This document shows, piece by piece, positions 44,769 to 53,555 of a stretch of DNA of 59,184 nucleotides. Position 1 is the stretch's first letter. Every line of letters starts with the position of its first letter. The notes beneath the pieces were generated by a model. The model saw only the letters and a list, made by a program, of their open reading frames with translations, was not told where the DNA came from and ran no database searches. A program made the translations under genes and the position numbers. Origin of the DNA: CAMBRQ01 sp945870325 (GTDB taxonomy: Bacteria; Bacillota; Clostridia; Lachnospirales; Lachnospiraceae); NCBI RefSeq assembly GCF_050313795.1, contig NZ_JBNPMC010000020.1, positions 1 through 59,184 of the forward strand, read 5' to 3'.

Positions 44769-45876
44769 GTGGTTGAATTAGATCAGTTCAAAGTAATTAT
44801 GAACGCTTATGAAGAACCTCTTGCCGAAATGAGGGATTCACTTTGACCTCGCTGGCAAAGAGAGAAGGATTGAGGAATTAGAACGCAAGATAGAGGAGCC
44901 GGGATTCTGGGACAATCCGGAAGAGTCGCAGAAACTCATGAAGGAATTGAAGAATCTTCAGGAATTGGTGAAGACGATCCACGGACTGTATGCTTCTTAT
45001 GATGACATGAACCTTCTGATTGAGATGGGATATGAAGAAAACGACGATTCGCTGGTGAAAGAACTTGAGCAAGAGATCCGGGAATTTGAGAAAGTGTTTG
45101 AAGAATTGCGGATTCAGACGCTCTTATCGGGAGAATATGATTCCTGCAATGCCATCGTAACCATCCATGCAGGAGCAGGGGGAACCGAGTCCTGCGACTG
45201 GGCAAGTATGTTATATCGGATGTACAGCAGATGGGCAGAACGTAAGGGATTCACCATTCAGGTGCTGGATTATCTGGATGGCGATATCGCAGGGACGAAG
45301 ACGGTAACTTTCGAGGTGAATGGCGAGAATGCCTATGGTTATCTGAAGTCAGAGAAAGGTGTTCACCGTCTGGTAAGAATCTCGCCTTTTAATGCGGCGG
45401 GAAAGAGGCAGACTTCATTCGCGTCCTGCGATGTGGTTCCGGATATTGAAGATGAGATTGACATTGAGATCGCAGATGACGATCTGAAGATTGACACATA
45501 CCGGGCAAGCGGAGCAGGCGGACAGCATGTCAATAAGACGTCTTCTGCTATTCGTATCACTCATCTTCCGACAGGAATTGTGGTACAGTGTCAGAATGAG
45601 CGGTCTCAGCATCATAATAAAGAGAAAGCCATGCAGATGCTGAAGGTAAAACTCCAGCTTATGAAGGAACAGGAGCAGGCGGAGAAGGTGTCCGATATCC
45701 GTGGAGAAGTGAAAGAGATTGGCTTCGGCAATCAGATCCGGTCTTACGTGATGCAGCCATATACGCTGGTGAAGGATCACCGGACCAATGTGGAAAGCAG
45801 CAATGTAGGTGCGGTGATGGATGGCAATATTGACATGTTTATGAACGCATATCTGAAGCAGACAGCGAACAGTTAG
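44769..45876 (+). CDS. prfB: Peptide chain release factor 2 with programmed +1 frameshift
   Basis: Releases peptides at UGA and UAA. Translation starts with GTG at 44769 behind AAAGAGGTG, reads 25 codons to CTT (44841-44843) and meets an in-frame TGA (44844-44846). A +1 shift on CTT-T continues with GAC at 44845, giving a joined protein of 368 residues, the normal RF2 length. Low RF2 makes the ribosome pause at UGA and shift, so the gene regulates itself. The upstream internal Shine-Dalgarno-like AGGG is weaker and further away than the classical element. The GGQ motif is in ASGAGGQHVNKT and the UGA-reading region is present. hom follows after 12 bases. Confidence 0.95.
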
Positions 45877-45888
45877 AGGGAGGAACAT

Positions 45889-47112
45889 ATGATAAATATA
45901 GCAGTTATGGGATATGGAACGGTTGGTTCCGGAGTAGTTGAGGTGGTGAACACCAATGGAGCGCGTATCAATCAGAGAATCGGTGATGAACTGAATATCA
46001 AGTACGTGCTGGACTTAAGAGATTTCCCGGATGATCCGGTTCAGGAGAAGATCGTACATGACTTTGAGACGATTATTAATGATGATGATGTTAAGATTGT
46101 TGTAGAAGTAATGGGAGGAATCGAGCCTGCGTATACATTCGTAAAAAGGTGTCTTCAGGCGGGAAAAAGCGTGGCAACTTCTAACAAAGCACTCGTTGCC
46201 AAACATGGCGCGGAACTGTTGTCCATTGCAAAAGAGAATAATATTAACTTCTTATTTGAAGCCAGCGTAGGAGGAGGAATTCCGATTATCCGTCCGCTCA
46301 ACTCCTCACTGACTGCAGATGAGATTGAGGAGATTACGGGTATCCTGAATGGAACCACTAATTATATGCTGACTAAGATGTTCTATGAAGGAGCAGATTA
46401 CGACACTGTTCTTAAGGAAGCGCAGGCAAATGGCTATGCAGAGCGTAATCCGGAAGCAGATGTAGAAGGCTATGATGCATGTAGAAAGATTGCAATCCTG
46501 TCTTCATTGATATCTGGTCAGCAGGTTGATTTTGAAGATATTTACTGTGAAGGTATTACAGAGATTACGGTTGAGGATATGAAGTATGCCAGGGCAATGG
46601 GAACAACGATTAAGTTGTTAGCATCCAGCAAACGCTATGCGGGAAACAGGCTTCATGCGATTGTAGCCCCATGCATGTTATATCCGGAGCATCCGCTTTA
46701 TAATGTAAATGGAGTATTTAACTCCATCTTTGTACATGGCAATGTACTTGGTGATGCCATGTTTTATGGAAGCGGTGCGGGAAAACTGCCGACAGCGAGT
46801 GCGGTAGTAGCAGATGTAGTGGATGCGGCAAAGCATCTGAACCGTAATATTATGACTATGTGGAAAGAGGAAAAATTACATCTGGAAGATAAGGCAGACG
46901 CCAAACGGCGTTTCTTCATCCGTATGAAGGGCGATGCAGATGAGATGCTTCCAAGACTTCGGGATTCCTTTGGTGACGTAGAGATTGTAAAAGCGGAAGG
47001 TCTGGAGGGTGAGTTTGGTTTCGTAACTCCTGTTATGATGGAGGGAGATTATGTTACCAGAGCGAATATCTATAAGGATCAGATCTTGCATATGATCCGT
47101 GTGGAGGATTAG
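45889..47112 (+). CDS. hom: Homoserine dehydrogenase
   Basis: NAD(P)-dependent reduction of aspartate semialdehyde to homoserine, the branch point to threonine and methionine; 407 residues. The dinucleotide loop is MGYGTVGSGV at the N-terminus; the catalytic region includes EASVGGGIPIIRPL, GILNGTTNYML and AQANGYAERNPEADVEGYDA. A C-terminal ACT domain begins near residue 330 (KRRFFIRMKGD) and likely senses threonine. GGAGG precedes the ATG. It begins an aspartate-family operon with the homoserine kinase-like gene and lysC. Confidence 0.97.
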   Translation: MINIAVMGYGTVGSGVVEVVNTNGARINQRIGDELNIKYVLDLRDFPDDPVQEKIVHDFETIINDDDVKIVVEVMGGIEPAYTFVKRCLQAGKSVATSNKALVAKHGAELLSIAKENNINFLFEASVGGGIPIIRPLNSSLTADEIEEITGILNGTTNYMLTKMFYEGADYDTVLKEAQANGYAERNPEADVEGYDACRKIAILSSLISGQQVDFEDIYCEGITEITVEDMKYARAMGTTIKLLASSKRYAGNRLHAIVAPCMLYPEHPLYNVNGVFNSIFVHGNVLGDAMFYGSGAGKLPTASAVVADVVDAAKHLNRNIMTMWKEEKLHLEDKADAKRRFFIRMKGDADEMLPRLRDSFGDVEIVKAEGLEGEFGFVTPVMMEGDYVTRANIYKDQILHMIRVED

Positions 47113-47174
47113 AAACTTTACACGGTGGAACATAGCAGCGAAGGCAGACTGGAAGGAATGGGAGAGAAAAAGTT

Positions 47175-48386
47175 ATGAAATATGTGGTAGTTTTAAGCGA
47201 TGGTATGGCAGGCAGGCCATTGGAGGAACTGAATGGACAGACGACAATGGAGGCGGCTTATACGCCTGTAATGGATGTGCTTGCACCGGTGTCTGAAGTA
47301 GGAATGGCAGCCATGGTTCCAAAAGGAATGGCACCCGGAAGTGACACGGCGAATCTGGCGGTTATGGGATACGACCCCAAGATCTATTATACCGGGCGTT
47401 CTCCACTGGAGGCATTGAGCATTGGTGTGGATATGGAGGATACGGACGTGTCTTTTCGGTGTAACATAGTGACCCTGTCAGAAGAGGATTGTGCCTATGA
47501 GGATCGTACGATTCTGGATCATAGTTCTGATGAAATCAGTACGGAGGATGCGGCGGTTCTTGTGGAGGCGCTGAAGGAAGGACTTAAGACAGAAGGATAT
47601 GAGTTCTATGTCGGCACCAGTTATCGCCATCTTTTGATTCAGAAGAATGGCAAGGTTGTAGAACTGACTCCACCGCATGATATTCTGACGAAGAGAATCG
47701 GAGATTATCTTCCGGAGGATGAAGTCTTATGTGAGATGATGAAGAAGAGTTATGAGATTCTTGAAAATCATCCATTGAACGTAGAACGCAGAAGGCAAGG
47801 GTTACATCCTGCAAATTCTGCCTGGTTCTGGGGTGCGGGAAAGAAGCCTTCTCTTACTTCTTTTGAAAAACGCACAGGAAAGAATGGCGTGATGATATCA
47901 GCTGTAGATCTCTTGAAGGGGATTGCTGTCGGAGCGGATATGGACCGCATTATCGTGGAGGGTGCGAACGGCGGTCTTCATACCAATTATGAAGGTAAGG
48001 CGCGCTCAGCAGTAAAAGCGCTTACGGAGGATGGGTATGATTTCGCGTACATTCATGTAGAAGCCCCGGATGAGATGGGACATCAGGGAAATATTCAGGA
48101 TAAGATTACCGCAATTGAGAATGTGGATCAAAAAGTACTTGGTATTGTAGTGGAAGGACTTGAGAAAGCGCAGGAGGATTACCGTATCCTGTTGCTGCCG
48201 GATCATCCGACACCAATCGAAGTACGTACACATACCGGAGATCCGGTTCCGTATCTGTTATATGACAGCACAAAGAAAGAAACTGGCGTTGCTGCGTACA
48301 ATGAAAAACTTGCTGCGGCAACGGGAAGAAACTGGATAGATGGTTATAAATTGATCGGACATTTGTTACAGGAGGATATATGCTAA
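47175..48386 (+). CDS. Phosphoglycerate-mutase-like homoserine kinase (probable)
   Basis: A 403-residue member of the alkaline phosphatase superfamily, close to archaeal-type cofactor-independent phosphoglycerate mutase (COG3635). The metal-binding start VVLSDGMAGRP, the segment PGSDTANLAVMGYDP with the nucleophile Ser, and later HVEAPDEMGHQG and LLPDHPTP are present. In many bacteria this family sits with hom and lysC and has been proposed as a homoserine kinase in place of ThrB. Here it lies exactly between those two genes, which supports that role over glycolysis. A GGGAGAG site precedes the ATG; the 3' end overlaps lysC by 7 bases. Confidence 0.85.
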   Translation: MKYVVVLSDGMAGRPLEELNGQTTMEAAYTPVMDVLAPVSEVGMAAMVPKGMAPGSDTANLAVMGYDPKIYYTGRSPLEALSIGVDMEDTDVSFRCNIVTLSEEDCAYEDRTILDHSSDEISTEDAAVLVEALKEGLKTEGYEFYVGTSYRHLLIQKNGKVVELTPPHDILTKRIGDYLPEDEVLCEMMKKSYEILENHPLNVERRRQGLHPANSAWFWGAGKKPSLTSFEKRTGKNGVMISAVDLLKGIAVGADMDRIIVEGANGGLHTNYEGKARSAVKALTEDGYDFAYIHVEAPDEMGHQGNIQDKITAIENVDQKVLGIVVEGLEKAQEDYRILLLPDHPTPIEVRTHTGDPVPYLLYDSTKKETGVAAYNEKLAAATGRNWIDGYKLIGHLLQEDIC

Positions 48387-49588
48387 TAGTTAAGAAATTT
48401 GGCGGCAGTTCAGTGGCCAATAAAGAACGGATCTTTAATGTTGCAAAAAGATGTATTGAAGATTATAAAGCAGGAAATGATGTGGTGGTTGTACTGTCTG
48501 CGATGGGAGATACAACAGATGAATTGATCGCGCTGGCGAATACGATTAACCCGGATGCGAAGAAAAGAGAACTGGATATGCTTCTCACTACAGGAGAGCA
48601 GGTATCTGTAGCATTGATGGCGATGGCGATGCAGTCGCTGGACGTGCCTGCGGTATCTCTGAATGCTTTTCAGGTAAGAATGCACTCCACATCCCGGTAT
48701 GGAAATGCACGTTTTAAGCGTGTGGAGAAGGAGAGAATCCTTCATGAACTGGATTCCAGGAAGATTGTAATCGTAACCGGATTCCAGGGAGTGAATAAGT
48801 ATGATGATATTACAACACTTGGAAGAGGCGGTTCTGATACAACAGCGGTGGCACTGGCTGCGGCGCTTCATGCAGATAAGTGCGAGATCTACACGGATGT
48901 AGACGGTGTGTATACGGCAGATCCGCGGATCGTTAAGAATGCCAGAAAACTTGACGTGCTCACTTATGATGAGATGTTGGAACTGGCTAGCCTTGGTGCA
49001 AAGGTACTTCATAACCGTTCTGTGGAGATGGCAAAAAAATATAACGTAGAATTAGTCGTACGGTCCAGTTTGAACCGTTCAGAGGGAACCGTAGTCAAGG
49101 AGGCGAAAGGTATGGAAAAATTATTAGTGACAGGTGTGGCAGCCGATAAGAATACAGCCAGAATCTCTGTAATTGGAGTTGAAGATAAGCCGGGAATCGC
49201 ATTCCGTATCTTTGACACTCTTGCAAAGAACAATATTAATGTGGATATTATTCTTCAATCTGTGGGAAGAGAAGGAACGAAGGATATCTCCTTTACGGTA
49301 GCATCAGATGATCTGAAGGATGCGATCAGAATCCTGGAGGAGAATAAGGAGAGACTTACCATTCAGGATGTTACATGGAATGAAGATGTAGCAAAATTGT
49401 CCGTTGTTGGAGCTGGAATGATGAGCAACCCTGGAGTGGCGGCGAAGATGTTCGAGTCGCTGTATAATTCCAGAGTGAATATCAATATGATCTCTACTTC
49501 TGAGATTCGGATTACAGTGCTGGTTCCGAAGAAAGATATTGATAAGGCTATGAATGCGGTGCATGATGGGTTCGCGATGGCAGATTAA
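48380..49588 (+). CDS. lysC: Aspartate kinase
   Basis: Phosphorylates aspartate, the entry step to lysine, threonine and methionine; 402 residues. KKFGGSSVANKERI opens the kinase domain, followed by TTGEQVS, the GRGGSDTTAVALAA loop and the YTDVDGVYTADPRI segment. Two ACT domains span about residues 265-402 (VIGVEDKPGIAF, VVGAGMMSNPGV) and confer feedback control. Its ATG lies inside the end of the homoserine kinase gene behind AGGAGG with a short gap, so translation is coupled. A strong terminator follows. Confidence 0.96.
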   Translation: MLIVKKFGGSSVANKERIFNVAKRCIEDYKAGNDVVVVLSAMGDTTDELIALANTINPDAKKRELDMLLTTGEQVSVALMAMAMQSLDVPAVSLNAFQVRMHSTSRYGNARFKRVEKERILHELDSRKIVIVTGFQGVNKYDDITTLGRGGSDTTAVALAAALHADKCEIYTDVDGVYTADPRIVKNARKLDVLTYDEMLELASLGAKVLHNRSVEMAKKYNVELVVRSSLNRSEGTVVKEAKGMEKLLVTGVAADKNTARISVIGVEDKPGIAFRIFDTLAKNNINVDIILQSVGREGTKDISFTVASDDLKDAIRILEENKERLTIQDVTWNEDVAKLSVVGAGMMSNPGVAAKMFESLYNSRVNINMISTSEIRITVLVPKKDIDKAMNAVHDGFAMAD

Positions 49589-49608
49589 GGAAACTTTTTA
49601 ACGCGTGA

Positions 49609-49650
49609 AAAAGTCGGTAATGCTTAAAGAGGATAGCATTGCCGGCTTTT
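49609..49650 (+). terminator. Terminator after lysC
   Basis: AAAAGTCGGTAATGCT (49609-49624) and AGCATTGCCGGCTTTT (49635-49650) pair over 16 positions with one G-U pair, ending in TTTT. Confidence 0.85.
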
Positions 49651-49670
49651 GATATAGTGATTATGATATT

Positions 49671-50114
49671 TTATAATGTGCTTAGATAACTGTTATGATA
49701 TTTGCCGGAGAAGGTTACGTCTTCGCCGAACCAGGATGGTGGAGTGAAGGAGTTGGCTTCGGCTTCGGTCTGGAATTCTACTTCTACCAGGCGAAGGGGA
49801 GCGAGGTGACCTTCGAAGATGTCTAGTTCGGCGGTGAGATCCTGAGATAGGGGGATCATATAGCGCCTTTTTTGGATGAGGCGTCCGTCGATCTTGGTTA
49901 GGAGGTGTTCATAGGCTTCCTGGGTGAGAGGAAGGTTGTATTCTTCTCTTGCCATGAGACCGCCGGATTTGTAGGTGAGTTCGTATTTGTCGTTGTCCCG
50001 GCGGATACGTACAACGGGTTTTACGTTCAGGTAGCCTTGTTCCAGAATGCGGCAAGGGTAGGTGCCAAGGGATTCGGGGAGTTGTTTTACTAGGTATTTA
50101 CGTTCAATTTCCAT
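49671..50114 (-). CDS. CYTH domain protein
   Basis: A 147-residue CYTH (triphosphate tunnel metalloenzyme) protein. The ExExK signature is in MEIERKYLVKQLP at the very start, with charged strands VVRIRRDNDKYELTYKS and LVEVEFQTEAEA that line the tunnel in this family. It probably hydrolyses tripolyphosphate or a nucleotide triphosphate; the exact substrate is unclear. The start at 50114 follows AGGAGG with a 9-base gap, which also restores the signature to the N-terminus. It is divergent from the DJ-1 gene and converges on lysC. Confidence 0.9.
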   Translation of the reverse strand: MEIERKYLVKQLPESLGTYPCRILEQGYLNVKPVVRIRRDNDKYELTYKSGGLMAREEYNLPLTQEAYEHLLTKIDGRLIQKRRYMIPLSQDLTAELDIFEGHLAPLRLVEVEFQTEAEANSFTPPSWFGEDVTFSGKYHNSYLSTL

Positions 50115-50218
50115 AATTTGGAGCCTCCTGTCTGTGTTTGGTGTTATCATAATATAGTTTACACTAAAAGTAAATGGTGGTATTATTTTTTACAAAGAAG
50201 AAGAGAGGGTGATTTGAG

Positions 50219-50767
50219 ATGCTGACGGTAAGTGTGATTTTAGCGGATGGTTTTGAAGAGGTTGAAGCGTTGACGGTAGTGGATCTGCTTAGAAGAGCTA
50301 AGATTTATGTGGATACTGTTTCGATTACGGAGGAGTATACGGTGCATGGGGCACATGGGATTAATGTGCAGACGGAGGACTTGTTTGAGGAAGTGAATTT
50401 TGTGGAGTCTGATATGATCGTGCTGCCGGGAGGAATGCCGGGAACTACGAATCTGGATGAACATGAAGGGGTTCGCCGCGTTGTGAAGGATTTTTATAAT
50501 GAAGGGAAATATATCGGAGCAATCTGTGCAGCACCGAAGGTGCTTGGAAATCTGGAGTTGTTGAAGGGCAAACGGATTAGCTGCTATCCTTCTGTTGAGA
50601 AGGAGATTCAGGGAGCAGTTATGACGGGGGTTCCGGTAACGGTAGATGGGAATATTGTGACCAGCCGTGGCGTGGGAACAGCGATTGATTTTGCCTTGAA
50701 ATTGATCGAGGTTCTGGCAGGAAAAGAGAAAGCCGATGAGATTGCAAAGGCGATTGTATATTATTAG
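50219..50767 (+). CDS. DJ-1/PfpI family protein
   Basis: A 182-residue protein of the DJ-1/PfpI/ThiJ group. The family glutamate lies in DGFEEVEAL (near residue 16) and the reactive cysteine in GAICAAPKVLG (near residue 103); LPGGMPGTTNL is also conserved. Members act as protective deglycase-like, chaperone or glyoxalase-like proteins. An AGAGGGTG site precedes the ATG. The lipoprotein gene follows 15 bases later in the same direction. Confidence 0.92.
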   Translation: MLTVSVILADGFEEVEALTVVDLLRRAKIYVDTVSITEEYTVHGAHGINVQTEDLFEEVNFVESDMIVLPGGMPGTTNLDEHEGVRRVVKDFYNEGKYIGAICAAPKVLGNLELLKGKRISCYPSVEKEIQGAVMTGVPVTVDGNIVTSRGVGTAIDFALKLIEVLAGKEKADEIAKAIVYY

Positions 50768-50782
50768 GCATTAGGAAATAAG

Positions 50783-51460
50783 ATGAGAAGGAAGAAAAGA
50801 TTCTTAAAAATATGGGCACTGTGCATGGTATTCATCATAGGACTGACCGGATGTGGGAAGGATTTTGATGCATCGGGTTATGTGCAGGCGGTGTTGGATC
50901 TTACGTTTCAGGGAGAGATAGAGAATGCTCTGGGATATGAAGAGAATGCGTCTGAGACTTCTCTGATGCAGCAGTACCAGGAATCGATCGATCAGTTTGT
51001 GGCTGCGAATATTACCAATGAGATTGAGATGAGTGAGACGAAGACTACGCAGTTTGCAGACTTGGTGTCTAAGATCTTTACAACAATGCGTTATAGCGTG
51101 AAAGAGGCAAAGAAGACGGGAAAGAAAGAGTATGAGGTTTCCGTCGAGATCCAGCCTTCGGATGTGTTCGTTAGTTTTCAGCAGGCTTTAACCGAAGATT
51201 CAATTAAGATGACACAGAAGATCAAGGATGGAGAATATGAAGGAGAGTCTGAGGAGGAGACGGCGCAGATGATCCTGAATGATATTGTGAATCATGCGTA
51301 TGAACTGCTGGATGTTGCATATATGGACACCCAGTATGGAGACAAAGAGACGGTGATTCTCCATGTAAAATCGGATAAGAAGAAAGAATATTACATTGAT
51401 GAGGACGATATGGACCAATTAATCCGAAAAATACTTCGTTTAGATGAAATTCAAGGCTAG
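50783..51460 (+). CDS. Uncharacterised lipoprotein
   Basis: A 225-residue predicted lipoprotein: basic start (MRRKKRFLK), hydrophobic stretch, and lipobox LTGC with the acylated Cys near residue 24. The mature part is acidic and mainly helical (GYVQAVLDLTFQGEIENALG, then EEETAQMILNDIVNHAYELL). It resembles DUF5105-type lipoproteins in layout, but I cannot confirm that. It lies 15 bases after the DJ-1 gene and upstream of tig, so it may be co-transcribed with the former. Confidence 0.75.
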   Translation: MRRKKRFLKIWALCMVFIIGLTGCGKDFDASGYVQAVLDLTFQGEIENALGYEENASETSLMQQYQESIDQFVAANITNEIEMSETKTTQFADLVSKIFTTMRYSVKEAKKTGKKEYEVSVEIQPSDVFVSFQQALTEDSIKMTQKIKDGEYEGESEEETAQMILNDIVNHAYELLDVAYMDTQYGDKETVILHVKSDKKKEYYIDEDDMDQLIRKILRLDEIQG

Positions 51461-51516
51461 ATATTTGGCGGAGTTTGTGGTATACTCCTTTGGTGAATGT
51501 AATGTAGTATAGTATG

Positions 51517-51571
51517 CCTATCTTTTCGGCTACCAAAAGATAGGGCTGCCTATCCGTGCGTGCTTCGCACG
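51517..51571 (+). promoter_or_regulatory. tig leader with alternative hairpins
   Basis: CCTATCTTTT (51517-51526) pairs perfectly with AAAAGATAGG (51535-51544). The same GATAGG (51539-51544) can instead pair with CCTATC at 51549-51554 around a GCTG loop. A further GTGCG/CGCAC hairpin (51556-51570) follows, 18 bases before the AGGAGG of tig. Two mutually exclusive stems resemble an attenuator or RNA switch. A possible extended -10, TGGTATACT (51478-51486), lies upstream. Confidence 0.5.
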
Positions 51572-51601
51572 ATAAAGTATAAAATTAGGAGGAAATAGTA
51601 A

Positions 51602-52888
51602 ATGAGTTTACAGGTAGAAAAGTTAGAAAAGAACATGGCGAAACTTACCATCGAGGTTTCTGCCAGTGATTTAGAGAAAGCGCTTCAGAGTGCATATATG
51701 AAGCAGAAGAACAAAATCTCTCTTCCGGGGTTCCGTAAGGGAAAAGTTCCGCGCCAGATGATCGAGAAGATGTATGGCGCAGAGATCTTCTATGATGATG
51801 CAGCGAATGAACTGATTCCAAAGGCATATGCGGATGCTTATGATGAGTGTGAACTGGAGATCGTATCCAGACCGGATATCAATGTAGTTCAGATTGAAAA
51901 GGGCAAACCATTCATCTTTACTGCTGAGGTTGCTGTTAAGCCTGAAGTGACTCTTGGAGAGTACAAAGGACTGGAAGTAGAGAAGATCTCTACACGCGTA
52001 ACACAGAAAGAGATTGATGCTAAGGTACAGGAAGAAGCAGAGAAGAATGCAAGAACAGTTACCGTAGAAGACCGTCCGGTACAGGATGGCGATGAAGTAA
52101 TCCTTGATTTCGAAGGATTCGTAGACGGTGTTGCTTTCGAAGGCGGAAAAGGCGAGAACTATCCTCTGACCATCGGTTCCGGATCATTCATCCCGGGATT
52201 CGAGGAGCAGTTAGTTGGCGTTGAGGCTGAGAAGGAAGTTGAAGTTAACGTAACATTCCCGGAAGAGTATCATGCAGAGGATCTGAAGGGAAAAGAAGCA
52301 GTGTTCAAGTGTACGGTACACGAGATTAAGGCAAAGGAACTTCCGGAGATTGACGATGAATTCGCGGCAGAAGTTTCTGAATTCGATACATTAGAAGAAT
52401 ACAAAGCTGATATTAAGGCAAAGATTAAAGAGCAGAAAGCAGCAGAAGGTAAGACAAAGCAGGAAGACTCTGTTGTTGAGCAGGCTGTTAAGAATGCAGA
52501 GTATGAGATTCCGGATGCAATGATCGAGACTCAGGCTATGCAGATGGCTGATGATTTTGCTCAGAGAATCCAGTCTCAGGGACTTACTATGGAACAGTAC
52601 TTCCAGTTTACAGGAATGACTGCAGAGAAGATGTTAGAGGAACTTAGACCTCAGGCTGTAAAACGTATTGAGACACGCCTTGTATTAGAAGCAATTGCAA
52701 AAGCAGAGAACATCGAGATCAGTGATGAGAAGTTAGATGAAGAACTGGCGAAGATGGCTGAGCAGTACAAGATGGAAGTTGAGAAACTCAAAGAATTCAT
52801 GGGTGAGAACGAGAAGAAACAGATGAAAGAAGATATGGCGGTTCAGGAGGCTGTTACCTTCTTGGTAGAGAATGCTGTTGAGAAATAA
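51602..52888 (+). CDS. tig: Trigger factor
   Basis: Ribosome-bound chaperone and prolyl isomerase that meets nascent chains at the exit tunnel; 428 residues. The ribosome-docking signature is PGFRKGKVPR (near residues 41-50). The FKBP-like domain covers about 150-240 (GDEVILDFEGFVDGVAFEGG, then GSGSFIPGFEEQLVG) and the helical C-terminal arms follow. AGGAGG precedes the ATG. It heads the tig-clpP-clpX-lon block and has an unusual structured leader. Confidence 0.97.
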   Translation: MSLQVEKLEKNMAKLTIEVSASDLEKALQSAYMKQKNKISLPGFRKGKVPRQMIEKMYGAEIFYDDAANELIPKAYADAYDECELEIVSRPDINVVQIEKGKPFIFTAEVAVKPEVTLGEYKGLEVEKISTRVTQKEIDAKVQEEAEKNARTVTVEDRPVQDGDEVILDFEGFVDGVAFEGGKGENYPLTIGSGSFIPGFEEQLVGVEAEKEVEVNVTFPEEYHAEDLKGKEAVFKCTVHEIKAKELPEIDDEFAAEVSEFDTLEEYKADIKAKIKEQKAAEGKTKQEDSVVEQAVKNAEYEIPDAMIETQAMQMADDFAQRIQSQGLTMEQYFQFTGMTAEKMLEELRPQAVKRIETRLVLEAIAKAENIEISDEKLDEELAKMAEQYKMEVEKLKEFMGENEKKQMKEDMAVQEAVTFLVENAVEK

Positions 52889-52939
52889 GGACAGTATTAC
52901 TGAACTGTAGCGAGTATTGAGTCAGGAGGAGGCATATAC

Positions 52940-53521
52940 ATGAGTTTAGTACCTTATGTCATTGAACAGACTAGCCGTGGAGAACGCTCCTACGACATCT
53001 ATTCAAGATTATTGAAAGACAGAATTATCTTCCTTGGAGAGGAAGTAACTGACGTGTCAGCAAGTGTGATTGTTGCACAGTTATTATTCCTGGAAGCGGA
53101 AGACCCGGAGAAGGATATCCATCTGTATATCAACAGTCCGGGAGGATCTGTGACAGCCGGTATGGCGATCTATGATACAATGCAGTATATTAAATGCGAC
53201 ATAGAGACTATCTGTATCGGTATGGCTGCAAGTATGGGATCATTCTTACTGGCAGGGGGAACCAAAGGCAAGAGACTTGCCCTTCCGAATGCTGAGATTA
53301 TGATTCACCAGCCGTCAGGCGGTGCACAGGGACAGGCAACTGAGATTAAGATTGCTGCAGAACATATTTTAAAGACCCGCCAGAAATTAAATCAGATATT
53401 ATCAGAGAATACGGGACAGCCGTTAGACGTGATCAGCGCGGATACAGAGCGTGATAACTTTATGTCTGCGGAAGAAGCAAAGGCATACGGTCTGATTGAC
53501 GAAGTCATTAAGAGCCGGTAA
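52940..53521 (+). CDS. clpP: ATP-dependent Clp protease proteolytic subunit
   Basis: Serine peptidase that forms the two-ring chamber of the Clp proteases; 193 residues. The catalytic triad is Ser98 (GMAASMGSF), His123 (MIHQPSGG) and Asp172 (ERDNFM), all in standard positions. The N-terminal VPYVIEQTSRGER gate and INSPGGSVTAG oxyanion region are normal. AGGAGGAGG precedes the ATG. It is 51 bases after tig and 34 bases before clpX, its ATPase partner. Confidence 0.98.
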   Translation: MSLVPYVIEQTSRGERSYDIYSRLLKDRIIFLGEEVTDVSASVIVAQLLFLEAEDPEKDIHLYINSPGGSVTAGMAIYDTMQYIKCDIETICIGMAASMGSFLLAGGTKGKRLALPNAEIMIHQPSGGAQGQATEIKIAAEHILKTRQKLNQILSENTGQPLDVISADTERDNFMSAEEAKAYGLIDEVIKSR

Positions 53522-53555
53522 ATTTGCTTAAGATGTCCTTAGACGAGGTGAGAGT

